Shown one piece after another: positions 8,933 through 18,285 of a stretch of DNA of 64,000 bases (its first letter is position 1; each line of letters opens with the position of its first letter). Under the pieces are notes generated by a model. It had not been told where the DNA came from. It saw only the letters and a list, made by a program, of their open reading frames with translations, and did no database searches. The stretch is from Microvirga sp. KLBC 81 (GTDB taxonomy: Bacteria; Pseudomonadota; Alphaproteobacteria; Rhizobiales; Beijerinckiaceae): assembly GCF_003075415.1 (NCBI RefSeq), contig NZ_QDAH01000002.1:62001-126000 (forward strand). Reading direction: 5' to 3'. Position numbers and translations under genes: made by a program.

Positions 8933-9199
8933 CTATTCCCCCGGCGCCTTGGCCTGAACGGCCAGGGCGTGCAGGCCCCTGTCGAAGGCGTCCTTCAACA
9001 CCTCGTTGACGAGGCGGTGGCGCTCGACCCGGCTCTTGCCGATGAAGGCTTCAGATACGATATGTACCCTGAAGTGAGTTTCGCCTCCCTCCCTCCATCC
9101 GCCATGACCGCGATGCTGTTCCGACTCGTCCGTGACGGTCAGTTGGGACGGGTGCAGGCGCTCCTGCAGGGTTTGCGTGATCCAACGGTTCAGGGTCAT
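8933..9199 (-). CDS. bolA: BolA family protein
   Basis: 88-aa cytoplasmic protein of the BolA family, partners of monothiol glutaredoxins in iron-sulfur cluster handling and stress response. The core GHGGWREGGETHFRVHIVS (about residues 31-49) followed by FIGKSRVERHRLVNEVL is the full family signature, including the RHR helix and the conserved His of the [H/C] loop. Divergent from the J-domain gene; the 89-bp gap holds both promoters. No glutaredoxin is adjacent. Confidence 0.93.
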   Translation of the reverse strand: MTLNRWITQTLQERLHPSQLTVTDESEQHRGHGGWREGGETHFRVHIVSEAFIGKSRVERHRLVNEVLKDAFDRGLHALAVQAKAPGE

Positions 9200-9288
9200 G
9201 CGCTTCGATAAACCTTTTTGAACGGGTCTGCGGCGAAAAGCTCTTAAGCCTTGGCTCAGGGCCTCATGCCCCTCATAATGTTTGAATC

Positions 9289-9918
9289 ATGGATCTCAAC
9301 TCGCCTCTTTTCGACCGTATCCGGATTAAGCCTTCCGCCGATGAGCCGCGGGAGGCCAAGGGACCCGTCTGCGAGCATCCCGGCTGCAAGGCATCGGGCG
9401 AATACCGCGCGCCGAAAGGCCGGGACCGCGAGGGCCAGTACTGGCGTTTCTGTCTGGACCATGTGCGCGAGTACAACGCATCCTACAACTATTTCTCGGG
9501 CATGTCCGATTCGGCTGTCGCAGCCTACCAGAAGGATGCGATCATCGGCCATCGCCCGACCTGGGCCATGGGCGTGAACACCTCCGGCAAGGCCGAGGGA
9601 GAGGGCGCCAAGCAGGAAGCCCGCGACTGGGCTTATTTCGACCCCTTGGGCATCCTGAGAGGCGAGGACTTCACCCAGGCCCGCACCCACAGGGCCAGCC
9701 CTGAACCCAAGCGGCCCCGCTATACGGGGGCCGTGCGCCGGGCGCTGGACATCTTAGGCTTGGACGAAACCGCGGACGGACCCGCCATCAAGGCCCAGTA
9801 CAAGGCCCTGGTGAAGCGCTTCCATCCCGACGCCAATGGCGGCGACCGCTCCTTCGAGGAGCGGCTGCGGGACATTATCAAGGCGCACGATACCCTCAAA
9901 AGCGCGGGGCTCTGCTGA
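9289..9918 (+). CDS. J-domain (DnaJ-like) protein
   Basis: 209 aa. A C-terminal J-domain begins near residue 145; its helix II-HPD-helix III core is YKALVKRFHPDANGGD, and the HPD tripeptide that stimulates Hsp70 ATPase is intact. The N-terminal 110 residues contain a Cys/His pair (CEHPGC near residue 29) and a second Cys near residue 58 that could bind a metal, then a conserved FSGMSDS segment. This architecture, an unknown N-terminal region and a C-terminal J-domain, is common in Hyphomicrobiales just upstream of cobS. The role is likely a specialised DnaK co-chaperone; the client is unknown. Confidence 0.88.
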   Translation: MDLNSPLFDRIRIKPSADEPREAKGPVCEHPGCKASGEYRAPKGRDREGQYWRFCLDHVREYNASYNYFSGMSDSAVAAYQKDAIIGHRPTWAMGVNTSGKAEGEGAKQEARDWAYFDPLGILRGEDFTQARTHRASPEPKRPRYTGAVRRALDILGLDETADGPAIKAQYKALVKRFHPDANGGDRSFEERLRDIIKAHDTLKSAGLC

Positions 9919-10033
9919 GACGGCATCATTTTATGCAGCCCTCTCCAGCGTTTAGGAAATTGCACCGCACCGCCATGGAGTTTAAGAAGCCATGGCAAGT
10001 ATTGAAAACCCTCAATCCGATCGAGAGGCCCCT

Positions 10034-11023
10034 ATGACGGCACAAACCGATACAACGACCCTACTGCCGGATATGAAGGTATCCGTGCGACAGGTCTTCG
10101 GCATCGACTCGGATCTGGAAGTTCCGGCCTTCTCCCAAACAGAAGAGCATGTGCCCGACCTCGATCCGGATTACCTGTTCGACCGGGAGACGACGCTCGC
10201 CATCCTGGCGGGCTTCGCGCGCAACCGCCGCGTGATGATCACCGGCTATCACGGCACGGGTAAGTCGACCCATATCGAGCAGGTGGCCGCCCGACTCAAC
10301 TGGCCCTGCGTGCGCGTGAACCTGGACAGCCATGTGTCGCGTATCGACCTCGTCGGCAAGGACGCCATCGTGCTCCAGGACGGCAAGCAGGTCACCGCCT
10401 TCCAGGACGGCATCCTGCCCTGGGCGCTGCAGCACAATGTGGCCCTCGTGTTCGACGAGTACGACGCCGGCCGCCCGGACGTGATGTTCGTGATCCAGCG
10501 TGTGCTGGAGCAATCGGGCAAGCTCACGCTTCTCGACCAGAAGCGCGTGATCCGTCCCCACCCGGCTTTCCGCCTCTTTGCCACCGCCAATACCGTGGGC
10601 CTCGGCGATACGTCCGGCCTCTATCACGGCACCCAGCAGATCAACCAGGGCCAGATGGACCGCTGGTCGATCGTGACCACGCTCAACTACCTGCCGCACG
10701 ACAAGGAGGTGGACATCGTCCTCTCCAAGGCGAAGCACTACCAGGAGAGCGCCGAGGGCCGCGATATCGTCAACAAGATGGTGCGCGTGGCGGATCTGAC
10801 CCGCAGCGCCTTCATGAACGGGGATCTCTCCACCGTCATGAGCCCGCGCACGGTGATCACCTGGGCCGAGAACGCCGAGATCTTCGGCGACACGGGCTTC
10901 GCGTTCCGCGTCACCTTCCTCAACAAGTGCGACGAGCTGGAACGCACCCTGGTGGCCGAGTTCTACCAGCGGTCCTTCGGCAAGGAACTGCCGGAGAGCG
11001 CCGTGAACATGGTGCTGTCGTAA
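10034..11023 (+). CDS. cobS: Aerobic cobaltochelatase subunit CobS
   Basis: AAA+ ATPase subunit of the CobN-CobS-CobT complex, which inserts cobalt into hydrogenobyrinic acid a,c-diamide in aerobic cobalamin synthesis. Walker A is GYHGTGKST (about residue 71) and Walker [11 protein letters not shown] (about residue 138); the MoxR-like ATPase fold is complete. The start at 10034 follows GAGAGGCCCCT; an in-frame ATG at 9992 would add 14 residues and is possible. cobT follows after 141 bp, most of it a repeat element. cobN is not in the window. Confidence 0.95.
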   Translation: MTAQTDTTTLLPDMKVSVRQVFGIDSDLEVPAFSQTEEHVPDLDPDYLFDRETTLAILAGFARNRRVMITGYHGTGKSTHIEQVAARLNWPCVRVNLDSHVSRIDLVGKDAIVLQDGKQVTAFQDGILPWALQHNVALVFDEYDAGRPDVMFVIQRVLEQSGKLTLLDQKRVIRPHPAFRLFATANTVGLGDTSGLYHGTQQINQGQMDRWSIVTTLNYLPHDKEVDIVLSKAKHYQESAEGRDIVNKMVRVADLTRSAFMNGDLSTVMSPRTVITWAENAEIFGDTGFAFRVTFLNKCDELERTLVAEFYQRSFGKELPESAVNMVLS

Positions 11024-11032
11024 CGCATTCTT

Positions 11033-11155
11033 CCTGTCATTCCGGGGCCGCGCAGCGGAGCCCGGAATCCATAAACGGGACGGAGCAGGACTGGGATACA
11101 GCCTGTGTTTATGGATCCCCGCCTTCGCGGGGATGACACAAGCGGGAATGACAGG
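11033..11155. repeat. 123-bp palindromic repeat between cobS and cobT
   Basis: Bounded by a perfect 11-bp inverted repeat: CCTGTCATTCC at 11033-11043 and GGAATGACAGG at 11145-11155. Inside are a hairpin with arms ATTCCGGG/CCCGGAAT, an inverted pair CCATAAAC/GTTTATGG, and a CCCCGC-CTTC-GCGGGG hairpin. Translated in one frame it gives DPRLRGDD, a hallmark of a repeat family widespread in alphaproteobacteria. The right end abuts the cobT ribosome-binding site. Confidence 0.85.
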
Positions 11156-11164
11156 AGAGGTGAG

Positions 11165-13063
11165 ATGTCCATCTCGAACCGCAAGCCAGGTGAGAAGAAG
11201 GAAGCGCCGGCAGAGCCGCTCAAGCGCTCCATCGCCGGCGCCATGAAGGCCATCGCCCGCAAGCCCGATCTCGAGGTGGCCTTCGCCTCCGACCGGCCTG
11301 TGCTCATGGGCCAGGACAAGGCCCGCCTGCCGGAACCGCCGCGAAAGCTTACCTCGCAGGATGTGGCGATCCTGCGCGGCAACGCGGATTCCATGGCCCT
11401 GCGGCTCGCCTGTCATGACGCCGTCCTCCACCGTAGGCTCGCGCCTGAAGGTCAGGCTGCCCGCGCCGTATTCGACGCGGTCGAGCAGGCGCGCGTGGAA
11501 TCCATCGGCTCGCGCCGCATGGCAGGCATTTCCTCGAACATCTCGGCGATGCTGGAAGACCGCTATCATCGTGGCGGCAAATACGAAGAGATCACCGATC
11601 GCGCCGATGCGCCCATCGAGGATGCGCTGGCGCTGATGGTGCGCGAGCGCCTGACCGGCGAAAAGCCGCCGCATGCTGCGGAAAAGATCGTCGATCTCTG
11701 GCGTGACTTCATCGAGCAGCGTGCTGGAAAAGGCCTCGACGGACTGTTGAAGAACATCGACAGCCAGCGCGATTTCGCGCGCGGCATCCGCGAGATGCTC
11801 TCCTCCCTCGACATGGCCGACGATGCGGCCCTCGAACAGGACGACGAGGAGAACGAGGAAGAGAACGAGTCCGAGCAGCAGGAGCAGCAGGGCGAGGGCG
11901 AATCCGAGCAGGAATCCCAAGGCGACCGCGCCGAGGTCGAGATCAGCGAGGATTCGAGCGATGAGATGGAGGACGGCGCGACCGAAGAGGCCGACGGGCC
12001 TTCCGGCGAGTTGCCCGAGGAAGCGGAGGAAGCCGATTCCGACGAGGCCGGCGAATCCTGGCGTCCGCCGTCCCGCGCCAACGAGGCGCGCGGGCCCGAT
12101 TACAAGGCCTATACGCCTAAGTTCGACGAGATCATCCATGCGGAAGATCTCTGCGATGCGGACGAGCTGACGCGCCTTCGCGCCTATCTGGACAAGCAGC
12201 TCGCGCATCTCCAGGGCGTGGTGGGGCGCCTTGCCAACCGCCTGCAGCGCCGCCTCATGGCGCAGCAGAACCGCGCTTGGGAATTCGATCTCGAAGAGGG
12301 AACGCTCGATCCGGTGCGCCTGCCGCGCATCATCATGGATCCGTTCCAGCCTTTGAGCTTCAAGCAGGAGCAGGACACCAATTTCCGCGACACGGTGGTG
12401 ACGCTGCTGCTCGACAATTCCGGCTCCATGCGTGGACGCCCGATCACGGTGGCAGCCACCTGCGCCGATATTCTCGCGCGCACCCTGGAGCGCTGCGGCG
12501 TGAAGGTGGAAATCCTCGGATTCACCACCCGCGCGTGGAAGGGCGGACAGTCTCGCGAGATGTGGCTGCAGAACGGCAAGCCCGCCAATCCCGGCCGTCT
12601 CAACGATCTGCGCCACATCATCTACAAGTCGGCGGATGCGCCCTGGCGGCGCGCGCGCAAGAACCTTGGCCTGATGATGCGCGAGGGTCTGCTGAAGGAG
12701 AACATCGACGGCGAGGCGCTCGATTGGGCGCACAAGCGTCTGCTCGGCCGTCCCGAGCAGCGGCGCATCCTGATGGTGATCTCGGACGGCGCGCCGGTGG
12801 ACGATTCGACGCTTTCGGTCAATCCGGGCAATTACCTCGAACGGCACTTGCGCTACATCATCGAAGAGATCGAGACGCGCTCGCCGGTGGAGCTCATTGC
12901 CATCGGTATCGGCCATGACGTGACGCGCTATTACCGCCGCGCCGTGACCATTGTCGATGCGGAAGAACTCGGCGGCGTGATGACGGAAAAGCTCGCGGAG
13001 CTGTTCGAAGAAAATGCGCTGCCTGCGCGCGGAGCAGCGCCCCGCCGCCGGGCTCACGCGTGA
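11165..13063 (+). CDS. cobT: Aerobic cobaltochelatase subunit CobT
   Basis: 632-aa partner of CobS in the cobaltochelatase complex; CobS and CobT form the AAA+ chaperone-like ring that drives CobN. The N-terminal half is helical; a very acidic Glu/Asp/Gln/Ser stretch covers about residues 220-305; the C-terminal von Willebrand A domain has the MIDAS motif DNSGS near residue 418 and SDGAPVDDS near residue 540. Start 11165 is supported by AGGAGAGGTGAG directly upstream; an earlier in-frame start at 11105 lies inside the repeat element and is rejected. The final codons overlap the next gene by 4 bp (GTGA). Confidence 0.95.
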   Translation: MSISNRKPGEKKEAPAEPLKRSIAGAMKAIARKPDLEVAFASDRPVLMGQDKARLPEPPRKLTSQDVAILRGNADSMALRLACHDAVLHRRLAPEGQAARAVFDAVEQARVESIGSRRMAGISSNISAMLEDRYHRGGKYEEITDRADAPIEDALALMVRERLTGEKPPHAAEKIVDLWRDFIEQRAGKGLDGLLKNIDSQRDFARGIREMLSSLDMADDAALEQDDEENEEENESEQQEQQGEGESEQESQGDRAEVEISEDSSDEMEDGATEEADGPSGELPEEAEEADSDEAGESWRPPSRANEARGPDYKAYTPKFDEIIHAEDLCDADELTRLRAYLDKQLAHLQGVVGRLANRLQRRLMAQQNRAWEFDLEEGTLDPVRLPRIIMDPFQPLSFKQEQDTNFRDTVVTLLLDNSGSMRGRPITVAATCADILARTLERCGVKVEILGFTTRAWKGGQSREMWLQNGKPANPGRLNDLRHIIYKSADAPWRRARKNLGLMMREGLLKENIDGEALDWAHKRLLGRPEQRRILMVISDGAPVDDSTLSVNPGNYLERHLRYIIEEIETRSPVELIAIGIGHDVTRYYRRAVTIVDAEELGGVMTEKLAELFEENALPARGAAPRRRAHA

Positions 13064-14067
13064 GGCTTTTCACCCGAAGAAATCTGCTGATCGGCGGCGG
13101 TGCACTCACCGCCGCCAGTGCAGCAGGCGCAGCTTTTGCGCAGCGCCCGCAGGCGTTTCGCAACGCTACGCGGATCACAGTCGCCGCTCAGCCGATCAGC
13201 CGCCTCTCCGCAACCGATCCTGACCGTACGCAATTCGGATCTCTCTTCTTTCGTTCCGGCCTCAATTTGAAATCGGATGTGGCCGCCTTCGGCGGCTTCT
13301 CGGGCCTGTGGCGCTCTGCGAAGGGACAGGAGATCGTGGCGCTCGCCGACAATGCGCAGGTGCTGAAGGCGCGCATCGAGACCTCGGACGGGCGTTTATC
13401 CGGATTGTCCAATGCCGTGATGGCGCCCTTGCTCCTGAACGACGGACGGCCTGCCCGCCGGTCTCGCTACTACGACACGGAGAGCCTCGCGGTCTCCGGC
13501 AACGTAGCCTTCGTCGGTGTCGAGCGCAATCACGCCGTGATCCGCTACGAGCGCGACCGGGAGGGGTCCCTTGTCGAAGGCGTTCCGATCACGGTGCCGA
13601 AGGAGCTGAAGGATCTGTCGAGGAATGGAGGGCTTGAGGCGCTTTCCCTTGCGCCGCAGCGCTCGACGCTCGCCGGTGCTCTCGTCGGCATTGCGGAAGG
13701 AGGAAAAGGCTTCATCCTCACCGGTCCGAGGCAGGGCGCTTTCGAGGTGGCGGGCCGGGACGGCTATGACGTCACGGATCTTGCGTTTCTCGACACGGGC
13801 GATGCGATCATCCTCGAACGCCGCTTCTCGCTGTTCGGCGGATTCGGATGCCGCCTGCGCCGCGTGACCTCTTCCGCCATCAAGGCAGGCGCGAGCGTCG
13901 ATGGCGAGACGATCTATGAGAGCGCAGCCTCGCACCAGATCGACAACATGGAAGGTCTCGCGGTTCACCGCGAGGGAGACGAGACCATCCTCACCCTGAT
14001 TTCCGACAACAACTTCAACGCGAACCTCCAGCGGACCCTGTTGCTGGAATTTTCCCTCGTAGCGTGA
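13060..14067 (+). CDS. Exported esterase-like/phytase-like protein
   Basis: 335 aa with a twin-arginine-like leader ([20 protein letters not shown]) and cleavage near AFA, so it is probably exported folded through Tat. The body matches the 'esterase-like activity of phytase' family: a beta-propeller-like sequence with FGGFSGLW near residue 70 and a C-terminal [14 protein letters not shown] and LISDNNFN segment. GTG start overlaps the TGA of cobT, so it is translated with cobT, an odd partner for a cytoplasmic chelatase subunit. The substrate is unknown; a phosphoester is suggested by the family name only. Confidence 0.85.
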   Translation: MRLFTRRNLLIGGGALTAASAAGAAFAQRPQAFRNATRITVAAQPISRLSATDPDRTQFGSLFFRSGLNLKSDVAAFGGFSGLWRSAKGQEIVALADNAQVLKARIETSDGRLSGLSNAVMAPLLLNDGRPARRSRYYDTESLAVSGNVAFVGVERNHAVIRYERDREGSLVEGVPITVPKELKDLSRNGGLEALSLAPQRSTLAGALVGIAEGGKGFILTGPRQGAFEVAGRDGYDVTDLAFLDTGDAIILERRFSLFGGFGCRLRRVTSSAIKAGASVDGETIYESAASHQIDNMEGLAVHREGDETILTLISDNNFNANLQRTLLLEFSLVA

Positions 14068-14189
14068 CACCCAGCGGGCCTGCCTTCTATTTGGGCAATT
14101 GCGCTTTTTCTCATCGTCTCCTGCCCCCTTTTGGCTTTAAGTAGCCCTTGCCGTCCTTCGTTTTAGGCAACTAACCTTCTCTTGAATGG

Positions 14190-15665
14190 ATGTGGCGCAC
14201 ATTCTTGCACCACTTGTCCAAACGGGAGGCGGCGGACCCTGTGACGGCGCGAGCGATCTTCGACGAGATGAATGGCCATGACGGCGAGAGCCGGGAGGCC
14301 TATCGGGTGCTCCAGGAGTGGCTGGCATCCGCGCCACCACAGCTCCTGGAGCATCGCCGCGAGGAGGCGGAACTCTTCTTCCGCCGGGTCGGCATCACCT
14401 TCGCGGTCTACGGCAACACGGAAGCCGAAGAACGGTTGATTCCGTTCGACATCATCCCGCGCATTCTTTCAGGGTCTGAATGGGCGCATCTTTCGCGAGG
14501 GCTCGAGCAGCGGGTCAAGGCGCTCAACCTCTTTCTGAAAGACATCTACGGGCCGCGCGAAATTCTGCGCGCCGGCATCGTTCCGCCGGAGCTCGTCTAT
14601 CTCAATCCCTATTACCGGCCGCAGATGCATGGACTGTCTCTCAACAGCGACATCTATGTGCAGGTGGCCGGTGTCGACATCGTGCGCGTCGACGACAAGG
14701 ACTTCTACGTGCTCGAGGACAATCTGCGCACGCCTTCCGGCGTCTCCTACATGCTGGAGAACCGCGAGGTGATGATGCGCTTGTTCCCCGATCTCGTGGC
14801 GAAGCAGCGCATCCGTCCCATCGAGAACTATGTGGACGAGTTGCTCGGTACGCTCAAATCCGTCGCGCCGGCGAGCAGCCCATGGGAGCCGACGGTGGTT
14901 CTGCTGACGCCGGGTTCTCTCAATTCCGCCTATTACGAACACAGCTTCCTGGCAGACCGGATGGGCGTCGAGCTGGTGGAGGGCCGCGATCTCTTCGTGC
15001 GCGACGAGGTCGTCTATATGCGCACCACCGAGGGGCCGAAACGCGTCGATGTCATCTACAGCCGCATCGACGACGACTTCCTCGATCCGCTGGTCTTTCG
15101 TCCCGATTCCGCGCTCGGCGTGCCGGGACTGATCGCAGCCTATCGTGCAGGCAATGTCGCCATCGCCAACGCACCGGGGACGGGCGTCGCCGACGACAAG
15201 GCCATGTACAGCTACGTGCCCGATATCGTGCGCTTCTACATGGGCGAGGAGCCGATCCTCAGGAACGTGCCCACATGGCGCTGTCGCGAGAAGGAGGCTC
15301 TTTCCTATGTGCTCGACCATCTGCACGAGCTCGTCGTGAAGGAGGTCAACGGATCGGGCGGCTACGGCATGCTCGTTGGGCCGCATTCCACAGCGGAGGC
15401 GCGCGAACATTTCCGCGCCCGCATCCTGGCAGCGCCCGACAACTATATCGCGCAGCCGACGCTCGCTCTCTCCACGAGCCCCGTCCTCACGGAGAAGGGC
15501 TTGGCCCCGCGCCATGTGGACCTGCGTCCCTTCGTCCTGAGCGGGCGCGACGGCGTGAGGCTCGTGCCGGGCGGTTTGACGCGTGTCGCGCTGACCGAAG
15601 GTTCGCTCGTCGTGAATTCGAGCCAGGGCGGCGGGACGAAAGATACCTGGGTGTTGAGCGAATGA
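14190..15665 (+). CDS. Circularly permuted ATP-grasp protein
   Basis: 491-aa member of the circularly permuted ATP-grasp type 1/2 family (older DUF404/DUF407). ATP-grasp enzymes join a carboxylate to an amine with ATP. Recognisable blocks are FDEMNGHDGESRE near the start, GREVMMRL-type region around DNLRTPSGVSYMLENREVM (about residue 177), VLLTPGSLNSAYYEH (about residue 236), VNGSGGYGMLVGP (about residue 385) and a C-terminal SSQGGGTKDTWV. It heads a four-gene run with alpha-E, transglutaminase and Anbu genes (gaps 16, 3 and 50 bp). The family is thought to make or ligate a small peptide; the product is unknown. The start could also lie downstream near 14241-14269. Confidence 0.93.
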   Translation: MWRTFLHHLSKREAADPVTARAIFDEMNGHDGESREAYRVLQEWLASAPPQLLEHRREEAELFFRRVGITFAVYGNTEAEERLIPFDIIPRILSGSEWAHLSRGLEQRVKALNLFLKDIYGPREILRAGIVPPELVYLNPYYRPQMHGLSLNSDIYVQVAGVDIVRVDDKDFYVLEDNLRTPSGVSYMLENREVMMRLFPDLVAKQRIRPIENYVDELLGTLKSVAPASSPWEPTVVLLTPGSLNSAYYEHSFLADRMGVELVEGRDLFVRDEVVYMRTTEGPKRVDVIYSRIDDDFLDPLVFRPDSALGVPGLIAAYRAGNVAIANAPGTGVADDKAMYSYVPDIVRFYMGEEPILRNVPTWRCREKEALSYVLDHLHELVVKEVNGSGGYGMLVGPHSTAEAREHFRARILAAPDNYIAQPTLALSTSPVLTEKGLAPRHVDLRPFVLSGRDGVRLVPGGLTRVALTEGSLVVNSSQGGGTKDTWVLSE

Positions 15666-15681
15666 TGAGGGAGCGGTTGCC

Positions 15682-16626
15682 GTGCTGAGCCGTGATGCAG
15701 ACAGCCTCTATTGGCTCTCCCGCTATGTGGAGCGCGCCGAGAATACCGCACGCATTCTCGACGTCGCCTACCGCATGGCATCGATGCCGATTTCCTACAA
15801 CGGCGTCGAAACGAACGAGTGGGAATCCGCGCTCATCACGGCGTGCGGCATCGACCAGTTTCGTGCTCTTCATGGTGAGGTCACGCCGGAGCGCGTGATC
15901 GAGCTTCTCGCCTTCTCGGAGGAGAACCCATCGAGCATTCAGAGTTGCTTCAACACGGCGCGGCAGAACGCCCGCTCGGTCCGCTCTGCGCTCACCTCCG
16001 AAATGTGGGAGGCGATCAATTCCGCATGGCTCGACCTGCGTCGCTACAGGACGAAGAAGATCAGCGTTGAAGAGCTGCCGCGCTTCCTCAACCTCGTGAA
16101 GGAAGCCTCGCTCCGCTACGACGGCTCCGCCATGCGAACCATGCTGCGCAACGATGCGTATTGGTTCTCGCGGCTCGGCGTCTACATCGAGCGCGCCGAC
16201 AACACCGCGCGCGTGCTCGACGTGAAGTATCATGTGCTGTTGCCCCAGGATGCGGAAGTGGGCGGCGGCATCGATTACTACCAATGGGCCGCCATCCTCC
16301 GCTCGGTCTCGGCTCTCGTGAGCTATCAATGGGTCTATCACCAGAATCTGCGGCCCTGGCTCGTGGCGGATCTGCTGATCCTGCGCGAGGAGATGCCGCG
16401 CTCGCTTGCGGCCTGCTACGGCGCGCTCTCCCGTCACCTCGATGACATCGCCCACCGCTATGGCCTGTCCGGCAGCGCGCAACGTCAGGCACGTTCCATC
16501 CATGCCCGGCTGGTGAATCGGAATATCGAAGACATCTTCCAGCAGGGGCTGCACGAGTTTCTGCAGGAGTTCGTCGCCGAGAACAACCGGCTCGGTCTTG
16601 CCATCACGCAGCAATATCTGGGCTGA
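15682..16626 (+). CDS. Alpha-E domain protein (DUF403)
   Basis: 314-aa almost wholly alpha-helical protein; GTG start 16 bp after the ATP-grasp gene. The family signature LSRDADSLYWLSRYVERAENTAR opens the protein and an internal echo (WFSRLGVYIERADNTARVLD, about residue 158) shows it is built from two related halves. Alpha-E proteins always accompany circularly permuted ATP-grasp proteins and have conserved Glu and Arg residues but no known activity; they may be a scaffold or a ligase partner. The order ATP-grasp, alpha-E, transglutaminase, Anbu is the established neighbourhood for the family. Confidence 0.93.
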   Translation: MLSRDADSLYWLSRYVERAENTARILDVAYRMASMPISYNGVETNEWESALITACGIDQFRALHGEVTPERVIELLAFSEENPSSIQSCFNTARQNARSVRSALTSEMWEAINSAWLDLRRYRTKKISVEELPRFLNLVKEASLRYDGSAMRTMLRNDAYWFSRLGVYIERADNTARVLDVKYHVLLPQDAEVGGGIDYYQWAAILRSVSALVSYQWVYHQNLRPWLVADLLILREEMPRSLAACYGALSRHLDDIAHRYGLSGSAQRQARSIHARLVNRNIEDIFQQGLHEFLQEFVAENNRLGLAITQQYLG

Positions 16627-16629
16627 CTC

Positions 16630-17448
16630 ATGCGCATCCGCATCACACACGAGACGGTCTATCGCTACAGCGAGCCTGCGAAATCCGCGATCCAGTGGCT
16701 CCGCCTCACGCCGCGCGGCCACGAGGGACAAACCGTCCTGTCATGGAATATCGACGTCGATTGCGAGGCCAAGCTTCTGCGCCGTGAGGATTGGTACGGC
16801 AACATCGCGCACAGCCTCTTTGTGGCAGGACCTGTCGAGCAGATCACCTTGCGCGTGGCAGGCGAAATCGAAACGACCGATACGGCGGGCATCATTCGCG
16901 GGGGTGTCGAGCGCTTTCCGGAGCTGTTTTACTTGAGACAGACCCCGCTCACACAGGACAATGCCGTCATCCGCGAGTTTGCCGAAGAGATTGCTGGAGG
17001 CTCCTCCAATCCTCTCGACCTGGCGCATGCGCTGACAGGCGCGATTGGCGAGCGCCTGCGTTTCGATACGGATGCAACCCATCCCGCCACCACGGCGACG
17101 GAGGCATTCACGGCGGGGCATGGGGTCTGCCAGGATTTTACACATGTTTATCTGGCAGCCGCTCGGTTCCTAGGGATCCCGGCACGCTACGTCTCCGGCT
17201 ATCTCCACAAGCCCGGAGAGCCCCAGCAGGAGGCGGGCCATGCCTGGGCGGAGGCCTTCATTCCCGATCTCGGTTGGGTGAGCTTCGATCCGGCGAATGG
17301 CGTTTCCGCAACGGAACACTACGTGCGGCTCGCCACCGGCCTCGATTATCTTGATGCAGCTCCTGTCAGAGGCAGCTATTACGGAATCTCCCGTGAAGCG
17401 CTCGACGTTCGTTTGAGGATCGAAAGCGCCCGTCAAGCACAGGCGTAA
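16630..17448 (+). CDS. Transglutaminase-like cysteine peptidase family protein
   Basis: 272 aa; N-terminal beta-rich transglutaminase_N domain (about 1-150) and a papain-fold core with a complete triad: C167 in GVCQDFTH, H204 in GHAWAE and D220 in SFDPANG. No signal peptide, so it works in the cytoplasm. It begins 3 bp after the alpha-E gene. In this gene neighbourhood the enzyme is expected to cleave or transfer a peptide or amide bond made by the ATP-grasp protein. The 50-bp gap to the Anbu gene contains no terminator. Confidence 0.93.
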   Translation: MRIRITHETVYRYSEPAKSAIQWLRLTPRGHEGQTVLSWNIDVDCEAKLLRREDWYGNIAHSLFVAGPVEQITLRVAGEIETTDTAGIIRGGVERFPELFYLRQTPLTQDNAVIREFAEEIAGGSSNPLDLAHALTGAIGERLRFDTDATHPATTATEAFTAGHGVCQDFTHVYLAAARFLGIPARYVSGYLHKPGEPQQEAGHAWAEAFIPDLGWVSFDPANGVSATEHYVRLATGLDYLDAAPVRGSYYGISREALDVRLRIESARQAQA

Positions 17449-17498
17449 GGATGATCTTAAAACCGCAGCTCGACCAGAAGGCACCCGGAGGAGCACCC

Positions 17499-18248
17499 AT
17501 GACCTATTGCGTTGGCATCCTGGTGCGCGACGGCCTCGTGATGGTCGCGGATACGCGCACCAATGCGGGCGTCGACAACATAGCGACCTTCCGCAAGCTG
17601 CACCTGTTCGAAAAGCCCGGCGAGCGACTGGTGACGCTCGCCACTGCCGGCAATCTTTCAGTCAGCCAGTCGGTCATGTCGCTTCTGTCGGACGGTGTTG
17701 AGAACCCGGAAACGGGCGAGCCCGAGACGCTGATGAACGTGCCCAGCATGTTCAAGGCCGCCCAGCTCGTCGGCCGCGCGATCCGTCAGGTCTATGCCAT
17801 CGATGGCGTGGAGATGGAAAAGCGCAACATGACCTTCGACGTCACCATGCTGCTCGGCGGACAGATCGGGCAGGGGCAGATGCGCCTTTATCAGGTCTAT
17901 TCGGCGGGCAATGCCATCGAGGCGACCCTCGATACGCCCTTCCTGCAGATCGGTGAGCCGAAATACGGCAAACCCATCCTCGACCGCGCGATCTCCCACA
18001 CTACGGAACTCGTGGAGGCCCTGAAGCTCGGTCTCATCTCGATGGATTCGACGCTCAAATCCAATCTTGGCGTCGGCCTTCCGATCGATATCGTGGTGGC
18101 CAAGCGCGATGCGCTGAAAGCCCAGATCACCCACCGCATCCAGGAAGACGAACCTTACTTCCGCGATCTGCGCGAGCGCTGGTCAGCGGCCCTGCGCGCG
18201 GCCCACCAGGCCATTCCCCATCCGCCTTACGCGGAAGAGGTCCTCTGA
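17499..18248 (+). CDS. Anbu (bacterial proteasome homologue) peptidase
   Basis: 249-aa Ntn-hydrolase of the Anbu/BPH group, relatives of proteasome beta subunits that form open-ring or helical assemblies. After removal of Met the nucleophile would be T2 (MTYCVG); D18 (VADTRTN) and K33 (FRKLHLF) occupy the places of the proteasome catalytic Asp and Lys. Start 17499 is fixed by GGAGGAGC upstream and by the need for Thr at position 2; the longer frame from 17451 would bury it. Last gene of the ATP-grasp/alpha-E/transglutaminase unit, implying a peptide or tagged-protein substrate. Confidence 0.94.
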   Translation: MTYCVGILVRDGLVMVADTRTNAGVDNIATFRKLHLFEKPGERLVTLATAGNLSVSQSVMSLLSDGVENPETGEPETLMNVPSMFKAAQLVGRAIRQVYAIDGVEMEKRNMTFDVTMLLGGQIGQGQMRLYQVYSAGNAIEATLDTPFLQIGEPKYGKPILDRAISHTTELVEALKLGLISMDSTLKSNLGVGLPIDIVVAKRDALKAQITHRIQEDEPYFRDLRERWSAALRAAHQAIPHPPYAEEVL

Positions 18249-18265
18249 TCGGATTGCGAGAGGGA

Positions 18266-18285
18266 GACTGCCTGATCAGGCAGTC
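18266..18285. terminator. Perfect 20-bp palindrome between convergent genes
   Basis: GACTGCCTGA/TCAGGCAGTC, fully self-complementary, with no spacer at the centre. It covers the last codons of the yhhQ gene and lies 18 bp after the Anbu stop. It probably ends transcription in both directions, though neither side has a long T run; a regulator site is the alternative. Confidence 0.45.

Noticed and set aside
9919-10033. Possible cobalamin riboswitch before cobS
   Set aside because: Only about 115 bp, and no B12-box-like or long paired structure was recognised.
10061-13057. A 998-codon open frame on the minus strand opposite cobS and cobT
   Set aside because: It is the shadow of two clear genes in GC-rich DNA; it crosses the repeat element, has no ribosome site and its protein has no recognisable domain.
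15487-16731. A 414-codon minus-strand frame across alpha-E and transglutaminase genes
   Set aside because: Spans three real genes on the other strand and has no domain.
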